IMG/VR virus record: IMGVR_UViG_3300027800_000004
Span: 1 to 64,000 of that record
Length of the DNA stretch: 64,000 bases
Origin: a virus
Strand: one strand, 5' to 3'
In this document: positions 1 through 10,300 of the stretch, in pieces
How positions within the stretch are numbered: position 1 is the first letter of the stretch
How the letters are laid out: each line of letters begins with the position of its first letter
Program-made: the position numbers and the translations under genes
Notes under the pieces: generated by a model
What the model saw: the letters and a program-made list of their open reading frames with translations, nothing else
What the model was told of the DNA's origin: nothing
Database searches by the model: none

Positions 1-740
1 CCGGCCTCATCATTATCGGTTGAAAATATCAACTGGTCCACGTTGTCCGGGTGGAAGAAGCTCTGTACATACGGATCCTCCGCATACGCAAACTCTTCTT
101 TGAAGTTCTTGGCCTTTGGGGATGGTGCGCCCTGCGGAACGCTTACGGCATTGTTATATCCACATTGTTTCCATGTGAGCATGTCAATCTCTCCCTCCGT
201 GATAATGACAGTCCTATTCTTCTGTATCTCGTCATCACTCTCAAAACTGATGGATTGCATACCCCAGAATATAGGCTTTGACCCGTATTCTTTCTTCATC
301 TGCCACCACTTCAATCCGGCCTCTTCTGAATTATACCTAACATTGAGGTATTTGACATTCACCAGTGTCATATTAATGAATGAAGGAAATCCAAGAACCG
401 GATTGCCTTTTACAGTATATTCAAATACTTTCTCTCTGATAGCTATCGCGGGATCTATGCCTCGCCTCTTAAAATAATCGCGGACCTCAGTCGTAAATAT
501 GGATGCCGGTTGCTTGGGCATACGACTATGCTCAACAACTTCCTTATACTTATCCTGTATATCAAGGTTTCCGCTAAAATTGCAATGATGGCACTTGTAC
601 CACCGGTTCCCCGGCTCGTCATTGACAGTCAGGCACGGTACATTCTTGTGCTTCTTTCTGCTCTCATTGCATTTCGGACAAATAGTGTAGTATCGGGATG
701 CCCCCGACTTGGTATGGATCCCCAGCTCCTCAAACGTCAT
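1..740 (-). CDS. Replicative primase-helicase, N-terminal part (cut by window edge)
   Basis: This is the N-terminal 246 residues of a T7 gp4/Twinkle-type primase-helicase; the helicase domain would lie outside the window. A zinc ribbon is formed by Cys21-x2-Cys24 and Cys50-x2-Cys53. A TOPRIM domain follows, with the motif TEGEID near residues 180-185 and STDNDEAG at the window edge, the acidic metal-binding residues of the fold. The family makes RNA primers and unwinds DNA at the phage fork. The ATG at 738-740 overlaps the TGA of the upstream HTH gene (ATGA), so the two are translationally coupled. No stop is seen because the gene runs off the left edge. Family assignment is firm; presence of the helicase half is inferred. 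Confidence 0.88.
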   Translation of the reverse strand, partial: MTFEELGIHTKSGASRYYTICPKCNESRKKHKNVPCLTVNDEPGNRWYKCHHCNFSGNLDIQDKYKEVVEHSRMPKQPASIFTTEVRDYFKRRGIDPAIAIREKVFEYTVKGNPVLGFPSFINMTLVNVKYLNVRYNSEEAGLKWWQMKKEYGSKPIFWGMQSISFESDDEIQKNRTVIITEGEIDMLTWKQCGYNNAVSVPQGAPSPKAKNFKEEFAYAEDPYVQSFFHPDNVDQLIFSTDNDEA

Positions 741-1078
741 GCCTTCAAGAATTTCTCGCTCTTCTCGTTTCGTAAGATAAACTTGGGACCTGTACCTTCC
801 GAATCCTGGAATGGATACACGGTATCAAACTCAAAGTAGATCTTACCTTCAAGAATGGAAGGTCTGGTCTTGTTTGTGATAGTAGATACCGGAAGTCCGG
901 ACAGGTTTGCGAACTGATTGACGGTAAAAACATTGTATCTCATCATGCTTTTAACCGCCAGTAATGGGAGGTTTCTCTTTATTGCCAGCTTCTCTACCAG
1001 CGCAGGATCAGTCTTTACGAACTTGCACTCTACGCTCTGGGCAACAATAACATTAACATCGTTTTCTGCTTCTGCCAT
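737..1078 (-). CDS. Small helix-turn-helix protein upstream of primase
   Basis: A 113-residue protein with a predicted helix-turn-helix around residues 38-75 (LLAVKSMMRYNVFTVNQFAN followed by SGLPVSTITNK), which resembles MerR/AlpA-type DNA-binding helices. The C-terminal part is a short mixed strand region ending in a charged tail. It is the first gene after a well-formed promoter and overlaps the primase start by 4 nt, so it is probably a replication accessory or a regulator co-expressed with the primase. I cannot name the family. Start ATG at 1076-1078 lies about 17 nt downstream of the predicted transcription start. Confidence 0.7.
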   Translation of the reverse strand: MAEAENDVNVIVAQSVECKFVKTDPALVEKLAIKRNLPLLAVKSMMRYNVFTVNQFANLSGLPVSTITNKTRPSILEGKIYFEFDTVYPFQDSEGTGPKFILRNEKSEKFLKA

Positions 1079-1100
1079 ATTTGCTGAATTAATTTCTCAA

Positions 1101-1130
1101 CAAATATAGCAAACAAATTTAATAAAACAA
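1101..1130 (-). promoter_or_regulatory. Bacteroidota-type promoter for HTH-primase operon
   Basis: Read on the minus strand: a -33 TTG (1128-1130), exactly 19 nt of spacer, then TATATTTG (1101-1108), a perfect match to the Bacteroidota -7 consensus TAnnTTTG. The predicted start of transcription is about 17 nt before the ATG at 1078. Both boxes and the spacing fit, making this the best-supported promoter of the window. Confidence 0.75.
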
Positions 1131-1134
1131 TATT

Positions 1135-1584
1135 TCAATTAAAATTAAACGCCACTCCTGTCAGAAGAAAGAAATTTTTAGTAGAGATGTTGTACCCACC
1201 ACCGAAAGCAATGTATTGCCACAACTGTACGGTGCCGGCCAGAGAGATTTCTGCCGGAGACACCTCGCCTATGTCTGTGCCAAATAACACTATTGCGCTA
1301 AAGGCATAGTCCATATATGGCTCTCCGTTCTGTTCGGTAAAATGGCCTATGGTAAGACCTGTTCCCAAAGAAGATAGGGGGGTAACGAGAACCTGATCTG
1401 AGAAAGTGAACTGCATTGCTGATACCTGTACTACTGGCCGGAACAGCCATTGGACGTTTACCCCCCTATCGTTTGTTGGTATCTTATCCGGAACCCTTCC
1501 GAAGAAGTTGTTCCATTTGTCCTGGGCATTTAAGGATGTTGCAATAACTCCTAATAATGCCATAATTAGTAATGTCTTTTTCAT
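1135..1584 (-). CDS. Small secreted outer-membrane-type protein
   Basis: 149 residues with a clear Sec signal peptide (MKKTLLIMALLGVIATSLNA, cleavage before Gln21, a frequent Bacteroidota arrangement). The mature part has alternating hydrophobic/polar strands, several Gly/aromatic turns, and ends in FNFN, all in keeping with a small outer-membrane beta-barrel. Its start overlaps the stop of the giant downstream-polyvalent reading frame by 4 nt, so it is the last gene of the late operon. A role in superinfection exclusion or envelope modification is a guess. I do not recognise the family. Confidence 0.65.
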   Translation of the reverse strand: MKKTLLIMALLGVIATSLNAQDKWNNFFGRVPDKIPTNDRGVNVQWLFRPVVQVSAMQFTFSDQVLVTPLSSLGTGLTIGHFTEQNGEPYMDYAFSAIVLFGTDIGEVSPAEISLAGTVQLWQYIAFGGGYNISTKNFFLLTGVAFNFN

Positions 1585-4500
1585 TTGTTCAGTTTTTTAT
1601 ATTCCTGTGCTTCTTCATACATTTTCACAAAATCAATACCTGGCTGATCCCATATCTCGCGGATCTTCGTGGCAAGATCTCTCACATCCTTTCCAACCTT
1701 GAGCATTAATGTCCTGTCTTTCTGAACATCTTCGCTGTAATAGGTCTTGATAACGCTATTGAGAAGGTCAACGTATGGATGCTGATATAACTTGTACTTC
1801 TTTGCCGTCTGGAGTACCCATTGAACATCTTTTGCTCCATATACAGGAGATGCGCGGAAGATACCCAGGTCAGTGATATCAAACTTCATCTCTCTCTGCG
1901 CTATCTTGCCCGTAAAGGCATCTGCGCCAAGTTCAACTCCCTTCAGCATGTATTCTCCATAGTAAGGGAACTGAGCCATGATGAAATCATCAACCATACG
2001 CGCATCCCACTTAGGCTCTCCACCAAGACCAGAGACTTTCTGTAATGCCTGGCCAATGACTGTTGCTCTTTCGGTATTGCGGAGAGATATTGAGATATCC
2101 ATCTCACTTGGAGGAATAATCCATTTATCCCGGAAGAAGTCTCTCTTGGTTGCTGCATGAAGTATTCCTGCAAAGCCACCGGTAAGTCCGGCAAAGTCAA
2201 ACGGGAAGAATGTCTTATACCCCAAACGATACCAATCCTCTGTAAATGCTTTGTCATCATTTAGTATCAGATTATCAAGGATCCTCTGTACTGATGATGC
2301 CATATAACCAAGTTCAAACGGCTTTGGTATTGATAGCCATCTACCATTGCCCAGGGGAATATTGAAATACATATCTCTCTGGTATGCCGGTAACTGCTTA
2401 TATTCCTCAATGGTGTCATCATCCATCTGTGCGATCAGGATACTGTTGGCCAGGGCCGGAGCCAGTGCTATCATTGCCCACCATGCTAAGAAGTTCCCTG
2501 GATTATCCCTGGCTGACCTCACAACCTTTGCCAGACCCCGTATTGCTGCATTGGAGAACACCACGAACTGATTAAGGCTCTTCATGTAGGTTCCTGCCAC
2601 ATGGAAGTCAAGAAGGTCCCTGGCCTCAAACGCTGCTCTTAAGGTAGCCTCATAAGGACTTAATCCCATCTTGATGCCCTTGTCGTATTCGGCCTTATAC
2701 AGACTTATACGGTTGATCTTCTCTGATTTTGAGAAGAAGTTGTCAATGTTATCCCAATTTGTTTGAACGAATGTCTTGAAATCCATAAAATACTTGTTGG
2801 GATCCTTGGAGTGTTTGAACATCCATTCTCTCTGCAGACGATAATAGTCAATCTGATTCTTGATATAAAATCCGAATTGACCACCACCAGTAAGATCGAG
2901 CATGTGTCCTGGCGTTTCTCCATAGAATAACATCTCTCTCTTGATGTTTGGCAATCCCTTTGCCCCGCCAACGATCAGCCTCGTAAAGAAGTCTCGTATT
3001 GGGTTCCTGATCATAAAAGGAAGTGAATGAGTCACCATTGTCCTTAATAGGCTTGGGAAGTACGTTGCCCATTTCGGGAACATTGGACTATCGTTCAACC
3101 CCTTGAGGCTGGCATAGACATACGGATCCTGTATGGTTATCCATAATGGCTTACCACGAATGAGGAATTTCAATGATGTTCCGGCTTGCCCTGGGATCTT
3201 TGTGATATATCCTATCCCGGCTATCTCAAACTTATCTTTATCGTAAAATTCCCTATCTCCTGTGAACGCCAAGGTCCATTGTCTGAGAACATTGTTCTTG
3301 TCCGTGTTTATAATAATAGAATGTGCGGTTTCAATCTGCACTAAATACGGGTCCACAATGGGATGAACGCTTCCTTTGATCGGATAAATGTGCAACCGGC
3401 CTTCATATCCCCTGCTATCCCTTCCTATGGAGTAGAAATCATTGAACCCTTTTATTTCCCAACTCTCTGTCCCAGGTCCATGTTCTCTGAAGTAACGATG
3501 GAAGGCAATATAATGCAGATCTTCAGTAGAGATAAGTTCATATAACTCATCACTCATTAATCCACCCTCCCAGGCATACCTGTTATAGTTCATCACATTT
3601 AACAGATACCTCCTATTGAACTCTTCAATCTGTTCTGCCTTTCTTGGATCGGAAAGTTTTAATGCCTCCCACTCCTTCTTCGTCTTGTCGGCAACCATCT
3701 TATCTGTTTCACCTTCCTGTGCTATGCCATAGATCGCATCATTATCATGGTTGTATCTGTCTGCCGGAAAGAAAACCTTGTCAGGATCAAGTTCACCTTT
3801 CATTATTTTGTTGACGATCCTGTTGATCTTTGCCGAATATTTATCCGCAATGTGCGGATACTTTCGCAATATATCCAAAGGAGGCAGCATGTCACCTGGT
3901 TGAGCAAGGTCTATCTTAACCTGTTTGCCGCCAAGTTTCCATATAACCTCAAGGATCCTGTCGGCTGCATTAAATCCATAAGCTAATTCCAAGAACTCTC
4001 TCATCTCCGGGAGACTGCTATCCGGTAATGCCTCATATTGCCAGGGGAAGCTGATAGCTTCACCAGTGATGGGATCTATCTGCCGTTCCAACTTATTGTT
4101 AGTAACGCCAAACATCATCATGTCACCAATCTTATCCATGCCACCAAGTAAAAGATGTGACAGAGTTATGAAATTCTCACTTGGAGGAACTTTCTTCGGA
4201 TCTTTAACATCTTTGTCTTTCTTCTTAGACATTGCCCATCTCCATGCCTTCTCTGCTATACGGCCTTCATCAAGCCACTTCAGAGCAAAGAGATCGAACT
4301 TTGTCACTACCCAATCACCCATCTTTGAGGATGGTTTAAACAGGCTTGTCCATCCCCAGGGAACCTTTCCTTCTTTCGGCAGTCCCCATTTGACATGTTT
4401 CCTCATCCGGTCAACACCACTGGCACCAAGATATTCTCTGAAATCGGTGCTGAGAACCTGTATGGCATCCCAGATCTTTGGACTCATGCGCTTAACTCTG

Positions 4501-7310
4501 GCCTCGAACCACCTGGTAAACTCCGGGAATGACCTTGCTGTTTCAGTAGGATTGACAAGATATGCACGGAAGAACTCTGCCACGCCCTCTTTCATCTTGT
4601 ACATCAGAGGATTCTTGTCTCCCTTGGGTGGATTACTCCCGAACTGCCATAGTTTCTTAAGTTCAGGTTGGAATAACCCGTATAATGGTTCTGCCTCCGG
4701 ACCAACCAGGCCGAACATATCATCAAGCCTGTGTCCAAGTTCATGCGTACCAACTTCCAATCTGCCTTTGAACAACTTATCAACAACAAGTTTTCCTATT
4801 GACGGTGTGTAGGATCCGGCCCCTCTTCTGACAGACTTATCCCAGAATATCTTCTGGTCAATAACATCAGCAAAATCCTTAAGTATCTGCCATATCGGTT
4901 TAGGCTCTTTCCCCTCAATAGGCTCCGGCTGTATCCTCTCGCCCATATTGGCTTTGCTCTTTGAGGCTTTTACCTCTGCCTCTGGCCTCTTCTCTCCATG
5001 ACCATTAATATTCTTGGTTGCTCTCTCAAACTCCCGAACCATGTTTATCCCACTTCCCTGGCTTGAGGATCCCTTTACTACATTATCGGCACGGACCTCA
5101 AAGGTTTCTCCGTAATGATCCTGTATGTATTGGAGCAATCCTTCAAGTCTTGGCTCAGACACAATACCGACCATCTTATCACCATGCACATTGAAGATCT
5201 TATCGTAAACAAACTCCTGCAGTCCTTTGTCTCCCCAATATTTCTCACCTCTGGACCTCGATGCCGGCACACGCAACTTATACTGGACCTGACCCTCATA
5301 GTTGGGTCTGTCTTTCATTATCTGGATATTGCCACTTGAACTCTCAACGTAGTCCATCGGTGACAATGCCTTGATGATATTCAATGCCCTTGTTGCAGGA
5401 ACAATAATGCGGTTCTTGTCCTCTTTCACATAGTTCTCCGGAAGCAATAATCCCTTCCGGACCGATCCATCCTGCATGGTATATTCTATGAGCCGGCCCT
5501 TGTATTTGGCCATGCCCTGCAGAATGTTTCCGGTAATAACAAATCTCTTCTCCCTGTTCCTGGCCGGCTTGAGTTTATCCCAATCCCGTCTGGTTTCCTC
5601 CTGCTCCATTCTGCCAATGCTATAAGAGTTGGCAATGATCTGGCTGACATGAGTATCCTTACTGGCCGGGATCCGGAACCTTCTGCGACTATCTGCCGTT
5701 GCAAAATTGAGCATGATATTGCTCGGTGCATAAGGATTAGATTTGGCTTCATTGATATCAAATCCCAGGAATACACCTTTATTCATTCTGATGAGTCCAA
5801 GTTGATCGTTCTCTGTGAATGGTACCTCAACCACCCTGCCAGGATAGAAGAACCTGATTAATTTCTCGGTCTTATCTTTTATGTAGGTTGCGCTATCAAG
5901 ATACATGTTTGTCATGGTCTGATGCTTATCCTCCATTTGCTCAAGCTGTTCTTTCAGCCACCACTCAATATCCTCGGCCCTTCCTTTCTTTCCTTCTGCC
6001 TCTTTGCGCTTGGCTGCTATGTTTGCATCAAAACTCACTTGGAGATCTGCTATCCTTTTCCCATATACAGCATCAACACCGGTCCTCATCTTCTCAATAA
6101 GTGCAACATTGTATTCATCATCAGACTTGCCGTCAAGGACAGCGTTCACAGCCTCGTCAATCTGGACCTTTGTTAAAGGTTTGCGTAAAATATCAACTTC
6201 GATTGTCTCCAGGGTAGTGTCATCTCCAAAGATCGAGATGCCTCCCTTGCCAATGATGACCACTTCTTTCTCAACTGTCACGGCATTTAATGGCTCATTT
6301 TTTACCTCCAGGTCATTCTGCCCACTGGCATTGAGATATTCAATCTCTGCATTATATCTCTGAATGATCTCAGTATAGAACTGTTCCTGTCTGTCAATAG
6401 GAAGAACGGCCAGCTTGCCGGTTATCTTATGAGCCAATCCGCTTGCGTCATCTTTTGTCAGATCAACGGGATCTCCCATGTCGCTATTCAGGTCCGGGTT
6501 CTCCCTCATGTATTCAAGGACAATCTTATCTCCGTACTTATTGAGGAAATCAGTTGTCTCAGTAATGGACTTGCTTGACTGCTGATTGGATGTGGTATTG
6601 GCATAGAGAGACTTCAGCTTCTTGGCATTCATCATCGCTATTCTCTTCTCTGCCGGTAAGACAGAAATGACATGGATATACTCAGGCTTATTCACCTGGT
6701 CTGCCCTGTTTATCCTACCATCCTTCTGAACTACCACGTTGACATCAAGATCCGGCTGAAGGTTTATCCCAACCCTTTGCTTGGTGTCATTGAATTTCGG
6801 TGAACTATGTGCAGACAACCCGGTGGATCCGGACACGTTGGCTATGATTGCCCAACCAGGTTCGTTGTTAAAACTGTTGATCAACTTGTTCTTGTTCGGC
6901 TTACGATTGGGAATATACTTGCCCTTCATGTAATCGTCAGTCAACTCAAACCTTGATTTACGGCCTGTTATCTCTGCAATCTTAAACCCTGCGTCCGTTA
7001 TTCCTTTTATGAGAACATCAATGGGAGATATCGTAATCCCGGTTGATACAGCTTTGATCTTTTCAATCAGTCTCTTATATTCTGCTGCACCCATCTCACT
7101 CAGGTCGGTGACATCCAACTGATGCGGCTCATGTACACCCGATGGAGTTTTTAAGGTATATCTCATCACTCCGTTCAGTCCTCTCTTAAGAACTTCCCGG
7201 AAGTCTGTTTCAATAGTCTCATTATAGTCCAGATTGAGATCGTCAATCATGGCCTCCATCGTGCTGCTTAAGGTAATGAATGGCTTCCTTCCTTTCCTTA
7301 ACTCATCCAC
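1581..7310 (-). CDS. Giant polyvalent protein, C-terminal part: helicase lobe 2, HELGH protease-like, LPD region
   Basis: 1909 residues from a GTG start; the frame is open back to 7334. Residues 1-250 match the second lobe of Strawberry-notch-type helicases: KGRKPFITLSSTMEAM, then SSPKFNDTKQRVGINLQPDL and a DGRINRADQ segment. Around residue 857 is HELGH inside VGTHELGHRLDDMF, a zinc-metalloprotease-type HExxH. The last 500 residues carry the RNPIRDFFTRLI segment (about residue 1437) and the ARDLLDFHVAGTYMKSLNQF segment typical of the C-terminal helical domain of phage large polyvalent proteins (LPD38-like). The first helicase lobe is at the end of the neighbouring frame, so this is probably the rest of one protein, separated by a frameshift. 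Such proteins are thought to be packaged and injected with phage DNA. Confidence 0.8.
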   Translation of the reverse strand: MDELRKGRKPFITLSSTMEAMIDDLNLDYNETIETDFREVLKRGLNGVMRYTLKTPSGVHEPHQLDVTDLSEMGAAEYKRLIEKIKAVSTGITISPIDVLIKGITDAGFKIAEITGRKSRFELTDDYMKGKYIPNRKPNKNKLINSFNNEPGWAIIANVSGSTGLSAHSSPKFNDTKQRVGINLQPDLDVNVVVQKDGRINRADQVNKPEYIHVISVLPAEKRIAMMNAKKLKSLYANTTSNQQSSKSITETTDFLNKYGDKIVLEYMRENPDLNSDMGDPVDLTKDDASGLAHKITGKLAVLPIDRQEQFYTEIIQRYNAEIEYLNASGQNDLEVKNEPLNAVTVEKEVVIIGKGGISIFGDDTTLETIEVDILRKPLTKVQIDEAVNAVLDGKSDDEYNVALIEKMRTGVDAVYGKRIADLQVSFDANIAAKRKEAEGKKGRAEDIEWWLKEQLEQMEDKHQTMTNMYLDSATYIKDKTEKLIRFFYPGRVVEVPFTENDQLGLIRMNKGVFLGFDINEAKSNPYAPSNIMLNFATADSRRRFRIPASKDTHVSQIIANSYSIGRMEQEETRRDWDKLKPARNREKRFVITGNILQGMAKYKGRLIEYTMQDGSVRKGLLLPENYVKEDKNRIIVPATRALNIIKALSPMDYVESSSGNIQIMKDRPNYEGQVQYKLRVPASRSRGEKYWGDKGLQEFVYDKIFNVHGDKMVGIVSEPRLEGLLQYIQDHYGETFEVRADNVVKGSSSQGSGINMVREFERATKNINGHGEKRPEAEVKASKSKANMGERIQPEPIEGKEPKPIWQILKDFADVIDQKIFWDKSVRRGAGSYTPSIGKLVVDKLFKGRLEVGTHELGHRLDDMFGLVGPEAEPLYGLFQPELKKLWQFGSNPPKGDKNPLMYKMKEGVAEFFRAYLVNPTETARSFPEFTRWFEARVKRMSPKIWDAIQVLSTDFREYLGASGVDRMRKHVKWGLPKEGKVPWGWTSLFKPSSKMGDWVVTKFDLFALKWLDEGRIAEKAWRWAMSKKKDKDVKDPKKVPPSENFITLSHLLLGGMDKIGDMMMFGVTNNKLERQIDPITGEAISFPWQYEALPDSSLPEMREFLELAYGFNAADRILEVIWKLGGKQVKIDLAQPGDMLPPLDILRKYPHIADKYSAKINRIVNKIMKGELDPDKVFFPADRYNHDNDAIYGIAQEGETDKMVADKTKKEWEALKLSDPRKAEQIEEFNRRYLLNVMNYNRYAWEGGLMSDELYELISTEDLHYIAFHRYFREHGPGTESWEIKGFNDFYSIGRDSRGYEGRLHIYPIKGSVHPIVDPYLVQIETAHSIIINTDKNNVLRQWTLAFTGDREFYDKDKFEIAGIGYITKIPGQAGTSLKFLIRGKPLWITIQDPYVYASLKGLNDSPMFPKWATYFPSLLRTMVTHSLPFMIRNPIRDFFTRLIVGGAKGLPNIKREMLFYGETPGHMLDLTGGGQFGFYIKNQIDYYRLQREWMFKHSKDPNKYFMDFKTFVQTNWDNIDNFFSKSEKINRISLYKAEYDKGIKMGLSPYEATLRAAFEARDLLDFHVAGTYMKSLNQFVVFSNAAIRGLAKVVRSARDNPGNFLAWWAMIALAPALANSILIAQMDDDTIEEYKQLPAYQRDMYFNIPLGNGRWLSIPKPFELGYMASSVQRILDNLILNDDKAFTEDWYRLGYKTFFPFDFAGLTGGFAGILHAATKRDFFRDKWIIPPSEMDISISLRNTERATVIGQALQKVSGLGGEPKWDARMVDDFIMAQFPYYGEYMLKGVELGADAFTGKIAQREMKFDITDLGIFRASPVYGAKDVQWVLQTAKKYKLYQHPYVDLLNSVIKTYYSEDVQKDRTLMLKVGKDVRDLATKIREIWDQPGIDFVKMYEEAQEYKKLNK

Positions 7311-7330
7311 TATTAAAGGAATGACATGCT

Positions 7331-10300
7331 TTACTTAATAGCGAGAAGCAACTGATTGACGATATTGAATACCTTGCTGAAATATGGATAGTTATCAACA
7401 CCCATATTAACAGTTCCCTTCTTAATCCCTGCACTTTCTCCCTCTTTCTTTACCTCTTTATCCAGGGCCTCGATAACCGGCTTGATATGCTGTCTCTGGA
7501 AGTCAATTATTTCGTGCATGATCTTGGTGACAGCATCATAGTCCTTGCGTAACTGCTGCCCAAGTTCCGGATTATAGAACATACTACCCTCTTCATCATT
7601 GCCAAGAACGTACCAGTTCCTTTCAATGTTCTCCATGTTGAGTTGTCTCCGGGTGAACTGTATGCTCTCTGCAAGCTGTGAGGATATTATTTCCTGTAAT
7701 GCAGGACCACCATTGACGATGGCGGCTACCAGGTCATCATAGGACATATTTGCCTCTCTCAGCACCGTTTTCATGGCATAGATTGGTAGGTTGTCCGGCC
7801 TTTTAGCGAATGTGGCAGACAAATAGACCCCACCCCTCGTTCTCTGTATAAACTCCTTAAAAAAGTTACCCGTGTTACTGGATCCGGAGGCATCATGGCT
7901 CTCATCCATGATGAAAATTGCGTTTGGAGCAATATTCAAGAAGAAATCCCTTCTTTTTAGGGCATTACCTTTATCAGTATTGAACTGCGAATATGTTGCC
8001 AGGACAAAATTAGTACCCTTCGGAAGCTCTCCTGTCTTTAACATTTGTTCATACTGCTTCTCACTCCAGATAAACATGGCCTCTTCCGTATTAGGCTTGT
8101 AGATCTTAGTCTTTTCTCCCTGATCTTCTTTGTTAAGTATGAATGGTATGTAATTCGGCTTGCCTATGTCGAACAGGTCCCGGTACATATCGGTGAATAG
8201 ATTTGCTGTCTTGGTTATGAACACCGGTATGTATCCATTCTCAATAGCATACGATATCACCCCTGCAGCGATCCTTCCTTTTCCTACACCTGTCTGATCT
8301 CCGATAATCGTAGCATCTCCGTTCTCTATATTGAATACGGACATACCAATACCATCAATCTGTGATCCATAAAGCGCGGCAGACAGGTCATCAAGACTGT
8401 TGTACTTGAGTTTTTCCATGACATACTGATCTATGTCACCGACCTCTGCCCTTAGTTGCATAAGTGCATCCTCAAGTTGTTGCGCCATTGCACCAGGCAC
8501 CATCTCGTTTCCGGAAGGTGTTCTGCTCAGTGGCACATACGGAATGACTGCATCTGTCTCCCGGTCTATCAGACCGAGGGATCTTCCAGTACGCTCAATA
8601 GGTTCTCTAGGCTGCTCTGGTGGTAGATCTCCTGGACTTGCCGGAGGTTGAACTGCTCCACGATCTCCGGTTTTCCGCTTAAACGGGTTCTCAAGGCCCC
8701 GAAGTGGCTTGTCATCTGTGGGCAACGGAGTATCTGGTCCACCTGGGCGGTCAGGCTCGTTTCCGGGACTTGGTTTATGTACATCTCCAGAAGTCGGCTT
8801 CTTTGTTTCTCCGGGACGTTCGCTAGGAGGGCCAGGTACCTCTCCCGGAGGGGGCTGTACAGGTCCGATATCTTCTGTATTCTTTGGGATGGATGAATTT
8901 CTACCACGAATAATCGTACTGTCTCTTCCGATGGCATCCATCTTGGATTGTAAAATAGCTTTTTCATGTGGGTCTGTCGTTATCTTGATTATTCTGTCAT
9001 AGAGTTCTGTCCATCCGGGGACAGGATTATCTCTCTCTGTTCTCTGTGGAGCAATACCTTCAAATGCCGGCTTACGGCCATTGATGAGGATCAGTCTGGT
9101 GGGATAAGAGGTTCCCATCTTTGAATAAAGCTCACCAGGGATCTGTATTACATCCTCTACATAGAAATTTGAATACAGCCAGTTAAAGAATTTGAGATCT
9201 CCCCCGGTCATGTATCCGTCTTTGTCGTATTTCGTATGATCACCTATAATGACTGATGCCTTGCCTTCGTCTGCAAGGTTCTCAAGTGCCATAGCTACCA
9301 TGTAGTGCGTACCTGAGAGTGTATAAGAATATTTCCCTGCTCCCTTGAAATCCCCTGTAACCTGTAATCCAAACGGAGGATTGGTATTGATGGCATAGAA
9401 TAGCGGATGGTCAAACTTATCCTTCAGGCTTTCCCTGGCATCGTAGTTACTCGCGCGATATCCCTGCGATACAAGACTACTGAACCGGTTGGGATCAATC
9501 TCATTGATGCGGACATTCTTCTGGTTAGCAAAAATCACCAATGCTCCGTGACCACCGGTGGGATCCAGTATTGACTGCACTACATCGGAGTTGGTATAAA
9601 CTCCCATCATATACCCAAGGGGTACGGGTGTGCTGTATTGCTGTAATTCCTTGACCTGGCTCGTTGCAAACCTGTCCTGTAATGGAAATGTATCATAGAG
9701 GGCAACAATGCGGTAGAAACGATCTGAGATCGTCAGAGAGGCATTTTGGGCAATACGTTTTGCCAACATCGTCAGAGCCATTTCTGCCTGATCCCTTATC
9801 GTGGTCAGATCCGTGATGCCAAACTCATCTTTGGCCATCCTCTTCAAATCTCCGGCATTGCCAATAGATACCCCATTATTGAGATAATATGCGATCCTGT
9901 TGGTGAAGAGATATTTTTTGAGATCTATCAGTTTCTTTTCTCCCTCTTTGATAGCCTCTTCAAGCTGAGTTATCCTTCTGACAATCTTCTCAGGTTTGGT
10001 CCTTTTGTCTCCTTTGGCTATTCTCCGGGCCTCTTGACCTATAAATAACAGAAGATCTCTTGGTGCTATTCCCCCAAAGTGATGCTGTAAGAAACGATAT
10101 GAGCCAATAGCATCCCAATCCATTCCTATATGAGCCATCCATCTCTCTACCTCATTCTCCAGGCGAAGAACATCGGCAAGTAATTCGGCCGGCACGTTTG
10201 CCATAATGTACGGCTCCAATGAATCACCAGTGCCATCTGCCTTATCCAACGTAGCAAAGATTGATCCTGATGTTATTCTGACCGGATCCCTTGGAACGAA

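Noticed and set aside
4066-4812. Long plus-strand reading frame of 248 codons inside the giant gene
   Set aside because: It is the antisense shadow of the polyvalent protein; composition is Ser/Leu/Pro-rich with no domain and no promoter.
7331-7333. Stop-codon reassignment explaining the break in the giant gene
   Set aside because: Reading the TAA as an amino acid soon meets TAA and TAG again in the same frame, and TAA, TAG and TGA end other genes normally.
7325-7345. Classical -1 programmed frameshift site
   Set aside because: A shift of one base would join the frames, but no X XXY YYZ slippery heptamer is present at the junction and no clear downstream pseudoknot was seen.
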